Shown here: piece after piece, positions 23,291 to 34,432 of the stretch
Position numbering within the stretch: position 1 is the first letter of the stretch
Layout: each line of letters starts with the position of its first letter
NCBI GenBank assembly: GCA_037074615.1
Contig: CM073518.1
Coordinates: 15,948,501-16,012,500 of the forward strand
Source: Leucaena leucocephala
Taxonomy: Eukaryota > Streptophyta > Magnoliopsida > Fabales > Fabaceae
Length of the DNA stretch: 64,000 bases
Direction: 5' to 3'
Program-made: the position numbers and the translations under genes
The notes under the pieces: model-generated
What the model was told of the DNA's origin: nothing
Seen by the model: only the letters and a program-made list of their open reading frames with translations
The model's database searches: none

Positions 23291-23583
23291 GAAAGCCTAA
23301 CAATATCAATGTCGTTATCCTTATAAACACAAAAATATGAGAGAGAGAGAGAGAGATTGTTTTATATACATAGATGCCTCTCCATTTCCCTCAAATTGCT
23401 CTTCCATTTCAAACATATTAACAATTAAAGAATATAAGGACATTGTATAACGAGAAAAAGAATATAAGGACATCATGTGACAAAAGAAGGCTAGTTTAAT
23501 AAGCTGGTCACATTAAAATGCATGAATCATGGGGACTATACACAATTGGAAGACAGCGAAAAGTAGAAATTTTATCTAAGTAC

Positions 23584-23708
23584 CTGCAGCATAGTTTGTA
23601 GGACTCCTTTGAGACCAAAGTGTGGCAACTCATGTGCATATGCAGCAGCAAGAACAATATCGCCAGCAATGCTAGCAGATTTTTTTGTGCCATAACATCT
23701 TTGTTTGT
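23584..23708 (-). pseudogene. Ribosomal protein L5 upstream exon remnant
   Basis: The minus strand starts after an ATTAG acceptor and ends at a CAG/GTACTT donor. It reads TNKDVMAQ and, after one frame shift, SASIAGDIVLAAAYAHELP and HFGLK; a second shift is needed to read PTNYAA. These are the consecutive conserved motifs of L5, preceding the segment at 23175. Splice-site-like borders suggest a duplicated genomic gene rather than a processed copy. Confidence 0.75.
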
Positions 23709-23889
23709 CTAATAATGAGGTTAATTAGGCTGATACTCAAAGAAATATTAGCACAGAAATAAAGTTTCAGATTCTTCAGGTGATGACAGTATAACCAGTA
23801 CTGAATTTTGTGAGTAGAAAGTTGAAACTAGTCAATTAAGACAATCACATAGTACCTAAGCTTGTCGATGAAAGAAAGGAAAAATCATC

Positions 23890-24470
23890 TAGATCCTTGT
23901 CTTCAAGAAAATATGATCACCATTCAAAATTTACATCTACCTCAAGATCATAATCAGGAAGCCTCTCAGAACCCTCAACTTTGTTGTTTTCTAGCTTTAG
24001 ATCTTCAGAGTTTCAATCAAGTGAAGGATGCGATCCTGTAATGGAGCATCCTGTTCACATTCAATTTGAGAGCTGATTGATTCTCATTCATCTCTCTTCA
24101 TGTGTCTTGGCCTGGTGATCCTATAGACCACATGGCCATAATCTGAAGAACTTTGTTCCTTTTGATGCATAAGACAACCATCAAGTCTGTACTCGTGCAT
24201 TGTCCAACCAGCTGTCTTCTTGGATCCTTTTTTCTTTGGCTCTCTGTCCTTCTTCTTCTTCTCTACGAAGGAGAAGGTCCTCTTAGACCCAATATGCTTC
24301 TTCCCAGCATAAATTTTCCAGTCAGATTGACACTTCCAAGTACCAAACTTTGTGGCTCTCGTGACCCTTGAAGAAGAACCACTTTGTTGGGTGCTCCAGT
24401 TTCCTAATCTAGCCAATGCACTTGTTAACTCAACCTCTTCAAAGTTTTCAGAAAACCACTGTGTCCTCAT
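23890..24470 (-). pseudogene. NAC-domain transcription factor fragment
   Basis: The minus-strand frame from 24470 encodes the C-terminal half of a NAC DNA-binding domain: RVTRATKFGTWKCQSDWKIY, GSKRTFSFVEKKKK and GWTMHEYRLDG, matching NAC subdomains D and E. The N-terminal subdomains (LPPGFRFHP and following) are absent. A TGA at 24084-24086 interrupts the frame. Beyond it the same frame continues (QIECEQDAPLQDRILHLIET), and after a shift an acidic tail (LPDYDLEVDVNFEW) is readable to about 23925. It is either a pseudogene or the last exon of a gene whose first exons were lost next to the retrotransposon at 24.7 kb. Confidence 0.7.
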
Positions 24471-24734
24471 GATGGTGTGGCATGAGCCTCTTCAATTGAT
24501 AAGACCCAAGTGAAAGTTGAGCTGACTTACTCAAGGAAGAAAGTCCCTTAAATATTTTATATTAAACTTTCATCAAAATGATGTTTATATCCCTTGACAT
24601 TATAACTTTATACTTTTCTTTTCTTCTTCCGCTTAAAACTCATCTAACCTTTATCATTTCTTCTGATCATTGTCACCATCCCTTCCAAAACTTTTTCCTC
24701 TATCTGTCCCTTATAGGTTCTGTTGTATCCTTAG
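24471..24734. other. Intergenic DNA, no gene seen
   Basis: AT-rich, TC-rich sequence between the NAC fragment and the old gypsy LTR. Nothing further recognised. Confidence 0.4.
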
Positions 24735-26380
24735 TTTCATCCTTACATATACTCATTTGAAAGCATATTATACCAAATGAACACCATTTTAGCTTAGAAA
24801 TATCAATTTTCAAGAATTAGGTTATCAGGTACTGTTCATGGTACTATTCATTTGGTAAATCTAGATTACATCATGAATTTTGAAAATTCATAATTAAATC
24901 TATAAAAATCGAAATGAGGTGGTTCCAAGTTCTAATAAAATCTATTTCATTAAACTTTGAAGAAAAAATATGAAACTGAGGTTTCCTTGTCCAAATGAAA
25001 TCAGTTTATTCGTTAAAAATACTGTTCTTTTGGTAAGTCTGGAAGTTCCAGTTTCTTTACCTTATTTTCAAAAATTCATTTCTCTTTGTGTACTTATCCA
25101 AATGAGGCGTGTTATATATGAATTTAAAGATACATATGTATACTTTAATATCATAAAATTTCGTGAAAAACTCATTCGTTTACTATTTGAAATTTGCTCA
25201 TGAACCTCACTGCCTCTGGGTACTTGTTTTATCTTAATCTAGATTTTAATCCCGACTTTGAAAAATCATAACAATTTGAATTATTAACCAATTGAGGTGT
25301 TCTTGGTGTCCATTTAAATCTCTAGATCTTAACTATGTTCATACCAAATTTCACGTGGAAATACATTGGATAGATTACAAAAACTAACGTCGGAAGTGTA
25401 CTGCCTCAGACTGGATTCTTAGTAACAAACATCGTGCACATCAAAATATCATCTTCTCAAGCTAAGTGCTCAACGTTTAGTCATATACAAATTAATCATC
25501 CACATTTAAGCTTTTGCCTTGAGAATTTATTGCACCTAGAGCATGGTTATATATATATGGAAAGAATGAGATTTCATGAAAATCTCAATAGCAAGTCATA
25601 CAAACTATAATAACATGCATGCTTAATTAAATACTTAACATGTTATAATGACATGGGAGCTACTTCATGAACATACATAAGCAACCTCTAACATGCATAT
25701 TGTCATGACATTCATTGCAAGGAGTTGCAACCATTCATATCTCATCATCATCATCATAAAATCATCTCATGCTCAACCAATAATCATACATAACAAGCAA
25801 ACATACAATCAAACAACATAAGATTATAGTTAGGTATTCTTGCTACCTCTTAGATGTCCTTGTTAATTCCTTCTTGGAGTGATCTTCCCTTCTCACAAAT
25901 GTCAAAACCTAGCCATTACAAAGTAACATCAAGTTACAACTCACTTCCAACACAATCCCAAGACTAGGTTCTCACTAAGTTCCATTCTTTCTTTAATTTA
26001 TGACTTATACTTCCATCTTTCTAAAATAAATTCTCATGGTTCACTTCCACATAATTTTTTATGTAGAATTCAAATATGCATTCAGATTCTCCAAAATCAA
26101 ATTGCATCTTAAGTAACTGTACAGAACCGAAAAGCTACACTTATTTTTCAAAAATTCTCATTTTGATTCCAATGCTTCCAATATTTGTTTCTCTACTATA
26201 ACCCCACACAATTTTTCATTTTAAACTCATTGGAAGCATCAAAATCATGAAATTCCAACATATGAACAGTGATTCGCACAGTACCAGAACAGAACACAAT
26301 CTTCCATTCACATGCTTACTTTGATTTCCAGGCTATTACCACTTGATTCTAGCTTGTTTAAACTTGTCTAAACTATCCAT

Positions 26381-28233
26381 TGAAGGGAATTGGAAGACAC
26401 GCAGCGGAAATTAACTTTAAAATTTTTTTCATTCCCAGCCAGGATCTACCGAATGTGTTTAAGTCAAGGAGAAAGAAGTGTTACCTTCGGTTTCAAGCTT
26501 TGGTCGCGACCTCAGTGTCCACTAGTCGCGACTCTTCGCCTCTGGAACATTTTAGTCGCGACCTCCTCTGCTTCTCGTCGCGACCTGAAGTCTCTGGAGT
26601 TTGTAGTACCGACCTCGTCAGCTTCAAGTCGCGACCTGCCTCTTCTTTTCGGATTTCTGACGTTCAGATGCCCGTATGGTCGCGACCTCAGCGTGTTCTG
26701 GTCGCGACCTTGCTTCGTGTCTGGTCGTATCGTAGAAGTCGACAGCTCAGATCGGCTTCCTCTACCGGTATCCACACGAACAGCGTTCCAATCGCGAACG
26801 ACGTGCTAGCGCCTCTTGTCCCTCTAGGGCTTTCTAGAGATTCCGTCCTCACCCTCTCTATCTCGGCAGTTTCTTATGTGCAAACCTTTTGCACTCTCCC
26901 TGCCCCCTTTTCTCACGACTGAATGTGTGTGAAGAGATCTATTGTGTATGGAACCCTAGCTCCTAATGTCAAATATATAGGAAGCTATCGGGCTTCTAAT
27001 AGGGCCGGGCTTCAGAATTAATCTTATATTAATTCTGAATTAATACAATATCATATATTGCATAATTTAATAAGAAACTAATTAAATAAATATGGTTTAT
27101 ATTAAATCCGTCCCACAGATTTAATTCACCTATTTATTTAATTTAAAATAAAGATAAGACAGAATTATATTTAATTTATTCTCATAAATCAAATTTGAGA
27201 TATCTAATCAATTTGAATTTCAAATTCAAATAGATCATATCCATTTAAATTCAAATTCAAAAGTGATAGAGATTTAATTTATCCTTATAAATTAAATCTT
27301 ACAACTATCTCTTATATTATATATAATATATATATACAAATATATATATATAAAATATATATCCATCCTAGATTATTCATTGAATCTAGACATCTCTTAG
27401 ATTCAATGAATCTGGACATCATAGCTCGCATTGGGCTGTTTTGTGTGCGACCCTGTAGGCCCATATGAAGTTGGCAGTGGCCCAGTTACTATACTGACCC
27501 ACAAGTCGTAAGCGGTCTCTAGCAAGGCATTACGACTACCCAAAACATATGAGGATCGATAAACGATGTAACCTTTCATACAACCATATCACGTCCGTTT
27601 TGTCACACGATATTTCGGTCAAGGATGAGGCATGGTGAACGTCATCCTCCTGTTCCTGACCGTTACTTTCTCGATCCCTGAGTAGTCTGAATATAGAAAT
27701 GGAACTACCCTTCCATTCTAGTATGGCCATACATTTCTTAGACTCACTCATCGAGGGGCCCAGTAATATCTCTCTACGAATGTGAGGGACAAATTCCATC
27801 TTGACCATTCACATTCCTCCGCATGAAAAACCACTAAGCCCGAGCATAGCCTTTATGATCACTCGGTCAAAAGTGACTTTTGACTAGGTCAAAGCTGAGC
27901 GTTTGTCATGTAGGAATCCATGATGATCTCAGGTCAAAGGGCATAGTGACATGGCTTGTATATGAGAGAAACTTATGACTTAACCCATGCAGCTCTCTCA
28001 TAGCGGGTCGGTCCAACACCCTGTACTCTTACATGTGCTTATGACTTTGATTTATATCTCTATATATCTTCAAAGTCATACTGGTCTTATTTCATCTCTG
28101 TTCTCGCATAGATGACTGACCAGGGACATTTAGGATAAAATCACTAGTTATCCAAGGATTGTCATCATAGTAAACATGCAAATAATATGATAACATGATA
28201 CAATGATTGGCCCCTAGGGCACAATTTCCAACA
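26381..28233 (-). repeat. 3' LTR of the full-length copia element
   Basis: 1853 bp, from TGAAGGGAATTGG to AATTTCCAACA on the plus strand. It has seven exact GTCGCGAC words and one degenerate copy (GTACCGAC) in the array. Its AT-rich segment (about 27170-27365) carries the same variants as the solo LTR at 38956 rather than those of its partner LTR. Confidence 0.97.
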
Positions 28234-28244
28234 TCCTCCCACTT
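28234..28244 (-). promoter_or_regulatory. Polypurine tract
   Basis: On the minus strand AAGTGGGAGGA abuts the 3' LTR start TGTTGGAAATT. This is the expected plus-strand priming site. Confidence 0.85.
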
Positions 28245-28276
28245 GCACTAGGAACAATCATTAATTTGTCTCAATC

Positions 28277-31200
28277 CTATTGACCTAACATGACGCTCAT
28301 GTTTTGCCTGGACAAGCGGTTTAGAGGATCAGCATCATTGTCTTCTCTTGCTACCTTGCATATTTTTATATCACCTCTATCATTGATTTCTCTGATGAGA
28401 TGAAATCGCCTGAGTATATGCTTGGTCCTTTGATGTGACCAAGGCTCTTTGGCCTGTGCAATGTCACTACTATTGTCACAGAACAAAGTTATTGGATCTG
28501 AGATGGTCGATACCACCCCTAGTTCAGTAATGAACTTCCTGATCCAAACGGCCTCCTTAGCTGCATCAGATGCTGCTATGTACTCAGCTTCCGTTGCAGA
28601 ATCTGCTACAGTGCTCTGCTTAGAGCTCTTCCAGCTTACTGCTCCATTATTCAGGAGGAATATGTATCCAGATTGCGATTTCTGGTCATCCTGGTCAGTT
28701 TGGAAACTTGCATCTGTGTAACCAGTTACAGAGAGCTCGTCATCCAATCCACCATAGACCAAGAATAAGTCCTTAGTCCTTCTTAGGTACTTAAGGATAT
28801 TCTTGACAGCAGTCCAATGGCCCTCACCGGGGTCCTGTTGATATCTGCTAGTCATACTTAAGGCAAACGAGACATCCGGTCGAGTACATAACATGGCGTA
28901 CATGATAGATCCTATGGCCGAGGCATATGGAATCTTACTTATGCGACCTCGCTGATCTGGTGTACTAGGACACAAATCCTTGCTGAGGTGAATACCATGA
29001 GACTTGGGTATGAAACCCCTCTTTGATTCCTGCATACTGAACCTATGCAGTATCTTGTCTATATATGTGCTCTGACTCAGTCCTAGAAGCCTTTTAGATC
29101 TATCTCTATAGATCCTAATTCCTAGGATGTAGGTGGCTTCACCCAAGTCTTTCATCGAGAAAGATTTTCCTAACCAAGACTTGACAATTTGCAAGGTAGG
29201 AATGTCATTCCCAATGAGTAGGATGTCATCGACATAGAGTACCAAAAACACAACTGTGCTCCCACTAACCTTTTTGTACACACAAGGTTCATCAATGTTT
29301 TGAAGAAATCCAAACTCTTTGACTACTTCATCAAAACGATGATTCCAACTCCGAGATGCTTGCTTCAGTCCATAAATGGACCTTTGAAGCTTGCACACCT
29401 TACCAGAGTCCTCAGAACGCACAAAACCTTCAGGTTGTGTCATGTACGCATCCTCAAGGAGCTTTCCATTAACGAAGGTTGTCTTGACGTCCATCTGCCA
29501 TATTTCATAGTCATAATATGCTGCAATGGCAAGGAGGATTCTGATTGATTTGGCCATTGCAACTGGGGAAAAGGTCTCATCATAGTCCATACCATGAGTT
29601 TGAGTAAATCCTTTTGCAACCAGTCGTGCCTTGAAGACATTTACATTGCCATCCTGTCGGTTTTCTCTTTAAAAACCCACTTGCACCCGACAGTTTTTAC
29701 ACCTTTAGGCGGGTCGACTAAGGTCCATACCTTATTGTCGTACATGGATTGCATCTCAGACTTCATGGCATTAAGCCATTTCTCAGAGTTTGGTCCCACT
29801 ATAGCTTCTTGATAGGTAGTGGGCTCATTATGCTCAATGAGCAACACATCACGACTATCATAAATCAGAAATCCATATCTCTGAGGCTGAAGTCGTGCCC
29901 TATTAGATCGCCTTGGGCCTTGCGCGACTTGAGGAGTCTCAACAACTTCTTGTGAGTCTTCTCTACTTTCCATCTCTAGTTCTGTGGCGTCTTGTGGCTC
30001 TCGAACTTCTTCGAGGTGTACCTTGCTCCCAGTGGTTCTTTTAGAGATAAATTCTCGTTCTAGAAAGATACCATTTTTGACAACAAACACTTTGTTATCA
30101 GTGGGGTTGTAGACATAATATCCCTTGGTTTCCTTAGGATATCCCACAAAAAGGCACTTTGAAGATTTGGGCGCTAACTTATCTGAGGCTTGTTGCTTAA
30201 CATAGACCTCACATCCCCAAATCTTGAGAAAAGATAAACTAGGTTTCCTCCCAGTCCATATCTCATACGGAGTCTTTTCAACTGCCTTAGATGGAACACG
30301 ACTCAGTGTGAACATAGCTGTCTCTAGGGCGTGGCCCCAAAAGGATGGTGGAAGATCTGTTCGACTCATCATGGATCGAACCATATCCAATAGTGTTCGA
30401 TTCCTCTGTTCAGAAACCCCATTCCATTGTGGTGTTCCTGGAGGAGTCAATTGTGAGACTATTCCACAATTTCTAAGATGATCGATAAACTCTTGGCTCA
30501 AATATTCACCACCTCGATCAGATCGAAGGGCTTTAATTGTTTTACCAAGCTGGTTTTGTACTTCATTTTGAAATATCTTGAACATTTCAAAAGATTCGGA
30601 TTTATGTTTCATTAGATAGACGTAGCCATATCTACTGAAATCATCTATGAATGTAATGAAGTACGAATAACCTCTTCTGGCATTTGTATTCATCGGTCCA
30701 CACACATCTGTATGTATGAGGCCCAACAAATCAGTGGCCCTCTCACTGTGCCCAGTGAAAGGCGACTTTGTCATCTTTCCTAACAAACAAGATTCGCAAG
30801 TATCATATGATTCAAAATCAAATGAGTTGAGAAATCCATCTTGATGGAGTTTAGAAATGCGTTTCTCATTTATGTGGCCTAGACGACAGTGCCAGAGGTA
30901 CATCGGATTCAAATCATTTGGTTTGATCCTTTTGGCGGTTATGTTATAGATATTTCCATGATTGGGTTGTTCCAAGTTTAATATGTAATGATCAACATGC
31001 AAATCACCATGAGCATAGAAAATATCATTACGATAAATAGAACATTTACCATTCCCAGAAATGGAAGTGTAACCTTCCTTATCCAAATAAGAAAGAGAAA
31101 CAATGTTACTACTCAAAGCAGGAACATAATAGCAATTGTTCAAAACTAACAAAAGCCCAGTGGGCAGAACTAATTCATAAGTGCCTACAGCTAGAGCAGC

Positions 31201-32225
31201 AACCTTTGCTCTGTTTCCAACTCGTAGGTCAACTTCGCCCTTCTTCAGCTTTCTACTGTCCTTTAGGCCCTGCACATTTGTACAAATGTGAGAACCACAT
31301 GCAGTATCTAATACCCATGTAGTGGAAGTAGAGAGATGAATGTCTATAACATAAATGCCTGAAGCGATAGCCCCGCTATCCTTCTTGTTCTTTTTTAGAT
31401 CTTCAAGGTAGAGTTTGCAATTCCTCTTACAATGACCCGGTTCATTGCAGAAGAAGCAAACTCCTTCCTTTAGAGGCTTTGCCTTCTTTGGTGCAGGCTT
31501 GGTTTCGGGCTTGCCTGACTCTTTGGTCTTACCAGATGAGCCATGACCCTTCCCCTTGCCCTTGCCTTTCTTTTTCATACCCTTTCCTTTGTGAACCATC
31601 AAAACAGTACTGGGCTTCTTCTTAACAGTCGGCTCAGCAGTTTTAAGTATCCCATGCAGTTCAGAAATAGATTTCTCCATGTTGTTCATGTTGTAATTCA
31701 TGACAAACTGGTCATAACTTTCCGGGAGTGAGTTCAAGATCAAATCTGTAGCTAACTCCTGGCTCATGGGAAATCCAAGCCTCTCAAGGTGATCTATGTA
31801 CCCTTTCATCTTTAAGACATGAGTACTCACTGATGCACCTTCAGCCATCTTGCAGGAATGTAAGGCCTTAGTGGTCTCATACCTCTCTTGCCTTGCTTGT
31901 TGCTGGAACATTTCCTTAAGATGCACAATCATCTCATAAGCCTCCATGTGTTCCAAATCTCTTTGGAGCTCAGAACCATGGTGGCAAGCATCAAGCATCC
32001 CACATCAACAGAGTCTTCCTTATGCTTCGCATAAGAATCTCTCTGAGCTCTAGGAGCATTGGCTGCTGGCTCCTCAGGAATGGGTTGATCTAGGACATAT
32101 GTCTTTCTTTCCTGCTTGAGAACAATTCTCAAGTTCCTGAACCAGTCAAGAAAGTTTGTCCCATTGAGTTTGTCCTTCTCAAGGACAGATCGCAACGATA
32201 ATGTAGCAGTATTACTAGTCGTCAT
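28277..32225 (-). pseudogene. Copia gag-pol polyprotein with two frameshifts
   Basis: The single gag-pol frame starts at 32225 (MTTSNTATLSLRSVLEKDKL) and ends at 28277. Domains in order: UBN2-type gag; CCHC zinc knuckle CFFCNEPGHCKRNC (about 31405-31447); protease with LDTACGSH (about 31300), where most relatives have DTG; pre-integrase LWHCRLGHI; integrase with HTDVCGP, RSDRGGEY and WNGVSEQRNRTLLD (about 30730-30400); reverse transcriptase with LYVDDILLIG (about 29230); RNase H with TGYTDASFQ and TEAEYIAASDAAKE (about 28700-28550). One-base-type shifts near 31970 (in gag) and near 29655 (before reverse transcriptase) interrupt it. All pieces are otherwise long and well preserved, so the damage is recent. 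The copy could move only with proteins supplied by another element. Confidence 0.95.
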
Positions 32226-33414
32226 GATTCTACAATTAAAATATGCAAGCGAATTAGCAATCTCCCACTGAATAAAACAACCCTCAATGTAATAATTAGT
32301 GGGCTAAGATCCATATTTGGCTTAAACTTGAGTCCGCTTTGGCTGGACGCTCAACTTTAAGTTATTTAGGTAGGTAACAACTTTACCAATTACATCAAAT
32401 GTAATTCTTAGATATTTATGGGATTCCATCATCATATGATCCGGCATGTTTTAATCCCATCTAATGCCTTGAGACCCAAAACCGTTTTGATAATCTCAAT
32501 TAAGTCAAACAATAACAAACATAAGAGTAGCACCATTACTCTTGCTTATCTCCCCAAGATAACTCAAATGCACCCACTTTGGTGGACCTACAAATGAGCG
32601 ATCGAGGTTTTGACAAGTGTTCATTAATTGACGGCATATGACTTAAGATTTCTTTTAGAGGGTTTAATTAATTATCTAGTTTATAAGATGCATGTATCGC
32701 GGTTGTATCTCATACAAGTATTATGCATATAAAACATACATGCAGTGATCTAATCAAAAGATGCATAATCTTAAACGTGATACAATATGGCTCACCTATC
32801 CTAAGTCCCCTCAAGCCAATGAGAGGAGCTCTCTAATTAGAATAGGAAAAGTACATAAGGAAACCTCGTTTTAACATTCGAGGGGAGTGAGATGAGAAGA
32901 GAATGTACAACGAGAGTCATTAGAGGAAGGCACGACACGCAGGCCGTATTTAGAAAAATTACAACACTTGTAATCTAGAGCCATATTGTTCACCATACCC
33001 AAACATTCAAGAATCAAAATTCATACTATTTGAAGGGCAATAAATGTTTCAAAACATTCATATATCAGGAAAGTCAATACATATTACGATTATGTTGCGT
33101 TACGATTAAATAACCACGGCGGTCCCGCTAGCCGGTTAGCGGGCGGGGTGTGGGGCAGCGCCCCAATAGAAATTTTTTTTGATAAATAATCAAGAATCTT
33201 AATTCTTTTTCCTTAGACCCCATCAATATTAATTGATCAAATCAATTGATATACACCACCGATTTCAGTTTCCTTTTAGATTCCGTATATGTCATACATA
33301 AACAGATTCCATATATGTCATACATATCACGCATGTTATCATATAATCAGCTAAGAAGTCTAACATACATCACATGTATCAACAATCAAACCTAACTTAA
33401 ACACAAAACAGCAT
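32226..33414 (-). other. Long untranslated leader of the copia element
   Basis: About 1.19 kb between the primer-binding site and the gag ATG, with no coding capacity. A GC-rich patch (about 33116-33170) stands out in otherwise AT-rich sequence and could be a structured packaging or dimerisation region. That role is inference. Confidence 0.6.
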
Positions 33415-33427
33415 GGCTCTGATACCA
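33415..33427 (-). promoter_or_regulatory. Primer-binding site, tRNA-iMet type
   Basis: On the minus strand TGGTATCAGAGCC, one base downstream of the 5' LTR, complements the 3' end of initiator tRNA-Met. Confidence 0.95.
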
Positions 33428-33550
33428 CTGAAGGGAATTGGAAGACACGCAGCGGAAATTAACTTTAAAAATTTTTCCATTCCCAGCCAGGATCTACCGA
33501 ATGTGTTTAAGTCAAGGAGAAACAAGTGTTACCTTCGGTTTCAAGCTTTG

Positions 33551-33778
33551 GTCGCGACCTCAGTGTCCACTAGTCGCGACTCTTCGCCTCTGGAACATTT
33601 TAGTCGCGACCTCCTCTGCTTCTCGTCGCGACCTAAAGTCTCTGGAGTTTGTAGTCGCGACCTCGTCGGCTTCAAGTCGCGACCTCGTCGGCTTCAAGTC
33701 GCGACCTGCCTCTTCTTTTCGGATTTCTGACGTTCAGATGCCCGTATGGTCGCGACCTCAGCGTGTTCTGGTCGCGAC
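33551..33778. repeat. GTCGCGAC palindrome array in the copia LTR
   Basis: Nine exact copies of the 8-bp palindrome GTCGCGAC in 228 bp, most followed by CT and spaced about 20-50 bp apart. Homologous arrays lie at 4019-4224, about 26502-26708 and about 39078-39280, with six or seven exact copies each. The array lies downstream of the predicted TATA region, in the transcribed R/U5 part of the LTR. Confidence 0.9.
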
Positions 33779-34380
33779 CTTGCTTCGTGTCTGGTCGTAT
33801 CGTAGAAGTCGACAGCTCAGATCGGCTTCCTCTACCGGTATCCACACGAACAGCGTTCCAATCGCGAACGACGTGCTAGCGCCTCTTGTCCCTCTAGGGC
33901 TTTCTAGAGATTCCGTCCTCACCCTCTCTATCTCGGCAGTTTCTTATGTGCAAACCTTTTGCACTCTCCCTGCCCCCTTTTCTCACGACTGAATGTGTGT
34001 GAAGAGATCTATTGTGTATGGAACCCTAGCTCCTAATGTCAAATATATAGGAAACTATCGGGCTTCTAATAGGGCCGGGCTTCAGAATTAATCTTATATT
34101 AATTCTGAATTAATACAATATCATATATTGCATAATTTAATAAGAAACTAATTAAATAAATATGGTTTATATTAAATCCGTCCCACAGATTTAATTCACC
34201 TATTTATTTAATTTAAAATAAAGATAAGACAGAATTATATTTGATTTATTCTTATAAATCAAATTTGAGATATCTTATCAATTTGAATTTCAAATTCAAA
34301 TAGATCATATCCATTTAAATTCAAATTCAAAAGTGATAAAAATTTAATTTATCCTTATAAATTAAATCTTGCAAATATCT

Positions 34381-34432
34381 CTTATATTATATATAATATA
34401 TATATACTAATTTATATATATATATAATATAT
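34381..34432 (-). promoter_or_regulatory. AT-rich TATA region of the copia 5' LTR
   Basis: Alternating TATATATA sequence, the only strong TATA-like region in the LTR, placed about mid-LTR as expected for the U3/R border. It is conserved in all four full copies. The start site itself is inferred. Confidence 0.45.

Noticed and set aside
33551..33778. Regularly spaced repeats suggesting a CRISPR array
   Set aside because: The repeats are only 8-21 bp, palindromic, in a plant LTR, with spacers conserved between copies. They do not form a CRISPR array.
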